NCBI GenBank assembly: GCA_964423195.1
Contig: CAYRDY010000091.1
Location: 1 to 8,148, forward strand
Direction: 5' to 3'
Source of the DNA: CAKRHR01 sp964423195
Lineage (GTDB): Bacteria; Bacillota; Clostridia; Lachnospirales; Lachnospiraceae
DNA length: 8,148 nucleotides
Both the position numbers and the translations under genes were made by a program. This document shows positions 5,302 through 8,148 of the stretch, piece by piece; the stretch's first letter is position 1, and every line of letters starts with the position of its first letter. The notes under the pieces are model-generated. The model was not told where the DNA came from and did not search any database. It saw only the letters and a program-made list of their open reading frames with translations.

Positions 5302-7440
5302 ACATTAACACAAACTCAAATTCCTCATCCGCCAGACTGATTTTCTGTCCGTGTCTGAGCTTTATCTCAACTCCGGCAGGAATGCGCTCACCGTCGACCG
5401 AGGTGTGATTTTTTGAGTGATCGTCCGCGATATAATATTCACCATTTCTTGTGATCAGATGACAATGGCAGTGCCCGATATAGCGATTGTCATTGATCAC
5501 ATAGTCGTTAAATCCGGCATCCCGGCCGATATAAAAGACATCTTTATTGATCGGTATCCGCTCGCCGTTTTTCTTATAAATGAGAAACGGGCTCAGCGCG
5601 CCGCCGGACGTTGTCTCCTCAAAGGACACCGTCGCGTCCGAATCTAAATCGCCTGAGGAATAATAATTCGTATCCCCGAAATTCGCTCCTGAGACGGGGA
5701 CAGACTGAACCACTCCAGAATTTGCGCGCCTTGCGGGCGACGTGAAATCCAGATTTTGAACCTGCTCGATCGATCCTGGAGATTCAGGCGCGCGCACCTG
5801 GCCAGAAACCTGATAGCCGCGCTGATTCTCTCCATAGGCCTGACCTCTGCCGCCTGCCGGTGGCATCACGCCCGCGCCGCCGGGTACCTGAAACCCCTGT
5901 GCTCTGCCGGGTATACCATATCCTTGCGCGCCACCCGGTACCTCAAACCCCTGCGCACTGCCAGGTACACCATACCCTTGAGCGCCGCCGGGAACCTCAA
6001 ACCCTTGCGCGCNNNNNNNNNNNNNNNNNNNNNNNNNNNNNNNNNNNNNNNNNNNNNNNNNNNNNNNNNNNNNNNNNNNNNNNNNNNNNNNNNNNNNNNN
6101 NNNNNNNNNNNNCTGCCAGGTACACCATACCCTTGAGCGCCGCCGGGAACCTCAAACCCTTGCGCGCCACGTCTATCAGAGGCTTTCTTTTTCCCCTTTT
6201 CTTTTCCTTTATCTTTTACTTTTTCTTTTCCCTTTTCTTTTTCCTTCACCTTATTCTTTTCTTTTCCGCCCGAAGATTTGCGCACTTCTTTCTGATCCTT
6301 GTATTTTTGCGCATTCTCCTTATTGTAGTGCTGGAGGAGATAAAAGAAGGAAACCGGTTTTTCATCCGCGGCCATCTCTCCGCTCATCTGTATCGGCTGC
6401 GACCCGTCGTCTCTTCCAGGAACCGCAAACATACCACCATTCATCTGTGCCTGCTGCGGCTGTCGCCCGCTGACCATCTGCGCTGGCTGCGACCCGCCGT
6501 CTCTTCCCGGAACCGCAAACATACCGCCATTCATCTGTGCCTGCTGCGGCTGTCGCCTGCCGTTCATCTGCGCCTGCTGCGACCCGCCGTCTCTTCCCGA
6601 AACCGCAAACCCACCACCATTCATCTGTGCCTGCTGCGGCTGTCGCCCGCCGACCATCTTCGCCTGCTGCGGTGTATGATTCATGTTCTCATATCCCTGC
6701 TGCGGCGGATAACGATGCCCGCCCGGTGGATTCACGGAGGGCTGGACAGAGGAACCGGACAGCGGACTTGCGGGACCGTAAACAGGCGAACCGGCAGTGT
6801 TTTGATTCCCACGCATCGCCGCGACCGACCCAGACTGATACATATTCGCCGGAGAAGATCCCACACTCTGCCCTGCGCCCTGAGACATGCCGCCGGATAT
6901 CTGATCCAACACGGCCTTAAAATCCTCGATTGAGAATGAAGCCGTGCTGTTTAGGATACTGATGATTTTTGCGACATAATCGCAGTTCTCGCTCTGATCG
7001 AACTGCGTGCTGAACATAATATTTTTAAAGAAAGCACCGAGATCCGTCTCCACTGGCTGCAGATTCGCAAGCGGCAGACAGACCATCACCGTGTCACAGG
7101 TCGAGACATCGACAAAAATATAATTTAAATCCAGTATCATCGACTGAATATCAATCATATATTCTTCCGCCGCAAGGATGGCGTTGATGATTCCGGAAAA
7201 AACGCTGACAAGCCGTTTTTTATTGACCGTCCCCTTAAAAAACTGACTGACCGAAATCCTCGCGGTGATATTATATTTGATATATTTTGTTGTATTCATC
7301 TGCGTGAAGACAGTCGCCGCAAGTCCGGGAATCTTATTATTCGTGATCATTCCCAGACTCATGGTATCCAACTGATCTTCCGCGCTGACCTCATAGACCA
7401 GATAGGTGCTGGTGCCCTGAGTCTCATATGTAAAAGTCAT
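5300..7440 (-). CDS. DUF6382-FHA domain protein with long repetitive linker; interrupted by an assembly gap
   Basis: Start ATG 7440 with GGGGAGG (7457-7451) 10 nt upstream, 21 bp after the WG gene. Residues 1 to about 180 match the DUF6382 type of N-terminal domain, recognised from its context with a C-terminal FHA. Then come a Gly/Ser/Pro/Asn/Gln linker, three 30-aa repeats (258-347), a PVSFFYLLQHYNKENAQKYK segment (362-381), a Lys/Glu-rich stretch (about 393-420) and AQGFEVPGG/AQGYGVPGS repeats running into the gap. Beyond the gap the same repeats continue in another frame and lead to an FHA domain (about 5590-5303) with IGRDAGFNDYVINDNRY, HSKNHTSVDG and LADEEFEF. The frame change comes from the arbitrary 100-N length: any true spacing equal to 2 modulo 3 restores one ORF. 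If the identical 55-bp gap flanks are one sequence, the protein is 661 aa. FHA domains bind phosphothreonine peptides, so this is the likely reader or scaffold of the kinase/phosphatase pair. No membrane helix is seen. The usual FHA Ser and Arg (ISR) are Gly and His here. Confidence 0.88.
5876..6173 (-). repeat. 54-bp (18-aa) Gly-Pro tandem repeats around the gap
   Basis: The coding repeats AQGFEVPGG and AQGYGVPGS alternate (27-bp half units, 54-bp full unit), seen from 6173 to 6113 and from 6012 to about 5876. The last copies diverge (AQGYGIPGR, AQGFQVPGG). The true copy number is unknown because the assembly breaks inside the array. Confidence 0.85.
6013..6112. other. Assembly gap of exactly 100 N inside the FHA gene
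   Basis: The last 55 bases before the gap (5958-6012) are identical to the first 55 bases after it (6113-6167), so the contig ends overlap. The round 100-N length is a placeholder, and it creates the false frame change in the FHA gene. Confidence 0.98.
6400..6669 (-). repeat. Three 90-bp (30-aa) tandem repeats in the FHA protein linker
   Basis: Residues 258-287, 288-317 and 318-347 follow a Q-x-A-x-M-x-G-x-R-Q-P-Q-Q-A-Q-M-N-G-G pattern, then FAVxGRDxGS. Copies differ at a few residues. A broken fourth copy starts QPIQMSGEM. The repeat is low-complexity, Gln/Gly/Met-rich and probably a flexible spacer between the DUF6382 and FHA domains. Confidence 0.88.
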
Positions 7441-7461
7441 GACATTTTTACCTCCCCGCCA

Positions 7462-8148
7462 TCAATAATTATATTTGAGCAATTTCAGACAATTCCATTG
7501 ACTATTTTGCTGAATAAAAACGCATCCATTTTCGTTAAAATCTTTTGCATCTGAAAACTGTGGCTCAATGACCACGGTGCCCGTCTCATCGATAAATCCC
7601 CATAGCCCGTCAATTTTCACCGCGGCATAGCCGTTGCAGAAAGAGCGGGCGTTCTCAAACTGAGGCTCAATGACAAACGTGCCATCCTTATCAATAAAGC
7701 CCCACTTCCCGTCCGTCTGCACGGCGGCATAGCTGTCGGCCTGCCTGAACAATACGGCATCCTCAAATCCGGTTTCACCTATCCGGTTTCCGCTCGCGTC
7801 AATCATGAAAATCTGTCCGTCCTTCGATACAAATGCCCTGTCATTTCTGAAAGCGATGCCCTTATCGTCCAAAATCACCGCGTCATAAGCCTCCGTCGTT
7901 GTCCGGTTTCCCTCCGGATCGATGAGGAACCATTGGCCATCTTTTTCCGCGGCAGCATAGGCGTTGACAGGCGTCGCGTGTGTGAAATCGCCCTGGAATA
8001 GAAGGTTAAAATCCGGGTCATAATAATTGTAAACGTCCCCGTCACAGGCAGGGATGATCTGATTGATCGACATGCCAAGATCCGTACAGTCCTGTAGGTT
8101 CTGCATGGCAATCTTCTTATTTCCGCTCTCCGCTATATAATAAAATTC
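7462..8148 (-). CDS. WG-repeat protein (partial, 5' end outside window)
   Basis: The frame stays open from the TGA at 7464-7462 to the window edge. An internal ATG at 8106 gives 214 aa but has no convincing ribosome binding site, and the codons before it read as normal protein (EFYYIAESGNKKIA), so the gene probably begins upstream. It carries WG (KWG) repeats: two clear units (DGKWGFIDKDGTFVIEPQF and DGLWGFIDETGTVVIEPQF), an earlier variant (DGQWFLIDPEGN), a weak one (DGQIFMIDASGN) and a degenerate last unit (NSQWNCLKLLKYNY). WG repeats form short beta units of unknown specific function, often in secreted or envelope-linked proteins; whether this one has a signal peptide or membrane helix cannot be seen. 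The stop is 21 bp before the DUF6382-FHA gene, so they are likely co-transcribed. The repeats may form a sensor or binding surface analogous to the kinase propeller, but this is inference. Confidence 0.88.
   Translation of the reverse strand, partial: EFYYIAESGNKKIAMQNLQDCTDLGMSINQIIPACDGDVYNYYDPDFNLLFQGDFTHATPVNAYAAAEKDGQWFLIDPEGNRTTTEAYDAVILDDKGIAFRNDRAFVSKDGQIFMIDASGNRIGETGFEDAVLFRQADSYAAVQTDGKWGFIDKDGTFVIEPQFENARSFCNGYAAVKIDGLWGFIDETGTVVIEPQFSDAKDFNENGCVFIQQNSQWNCLKLLKYNY

Noticed and set aside
5300..5869. A separate 189-aa FHA gene starting at GTG 5869
   Set aside because: No ribosome binding site, and the same Gly-Pro repeats continue upstream in this frame to the gap edge. It is the 3' part of the DUF6382-FHA gene.
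6181..6264. Polypyrimidine tract (plus strand) as a regulatory element
   Set aside because: It is the codons of the Lys/Glu-rich linker in the FHA protein, explained by AAA/AAG/GAA/GAG use.
5860..6933. Plus-strand 357-aa ORF with repeats
   Set aside because: Antisense shadow of the FHA linker repeats; it also runs through the N gap.
5866..7440. Reading frame running straight through the N run to a stop at 5866
   Set aside because: After the gap this frame turns into a basic, non-repetitive sequence, while the repeat motif continues in another frame. The 100-N length is not real.

Overview
The window looks like part of a genome or metagenome contig from a low-to-mid GC, Gram-positive anaerobe of the Clostridia, most likely Lachnospiraceae or a close gut relative. 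This is inferred from Shine-Dalgarno-led genes packed on one strand, a BspA-like leucine-rich surface protein with a typical gut-Firmicutes cap domain, WG repeats, and a DUF6382-FHA / PP2C / Ser-Thr kinase cluster. Every gene I can support is on the minus strand, so transcription runs from high to low coordinates. The sequence holds a 100-N scaffold gap (6013-6112), so it is a draft assembly.

Layout in the direction of transcription: (1) 8148-7462, 3' part of a WG-repeat protein that enters from outside the window. (2) 7440-5300, a DUF6382 domain, a long repetitive linker and a C-terminal FHA domain. The gap makes this gene look like two ORFs in different frames, but it is best read as one gene. 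(3) 5288-4521, a PP2C-type protein phosphatase. (4) 4508-4353, a 51-residue single-pass membrane protein. (5) 4265-1371, a membrane-anchored Ser/Thr kinase with a C-terminal propeller-like sensor. (6) 1218-1, a secreted BspA-like LRR protein that runs off the window.

Genes 1 to 4 are separated by 11-21 bp, and the ribosome binding sites of genes 3 and 4 overlap the stop codon of the gene before, as in a translationally coupled operon. Between gene 4 and the kinase is an 87-bp leader with two 26-bp tandem repeats that can fold as RNA hairpins and a possible 8-codon upstream ORF. A 152-bp spacer with a large imperfect inverted repeat separates the kinase from the LRR gene, which probably has its own promoter.

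Taken together, genes 2 to 5 form a phosphorylation module: a kinase that could sense something outside the cell, a phosphatase that reverses it, and an FHA protein that could read or anchor phosphothreonine. The FHA domain has lost the usual Ser and Arg of its phosphate-binding ISR motif, and the kinase carries a 68-residue Ser/Thr/acidic insert after the activation segment with candidate FHA-type pTxxE sites. These two features and the unlisted small membrane protein are the most interesting points. I see no CRISPR array, tRNA, rRNA or transposon.
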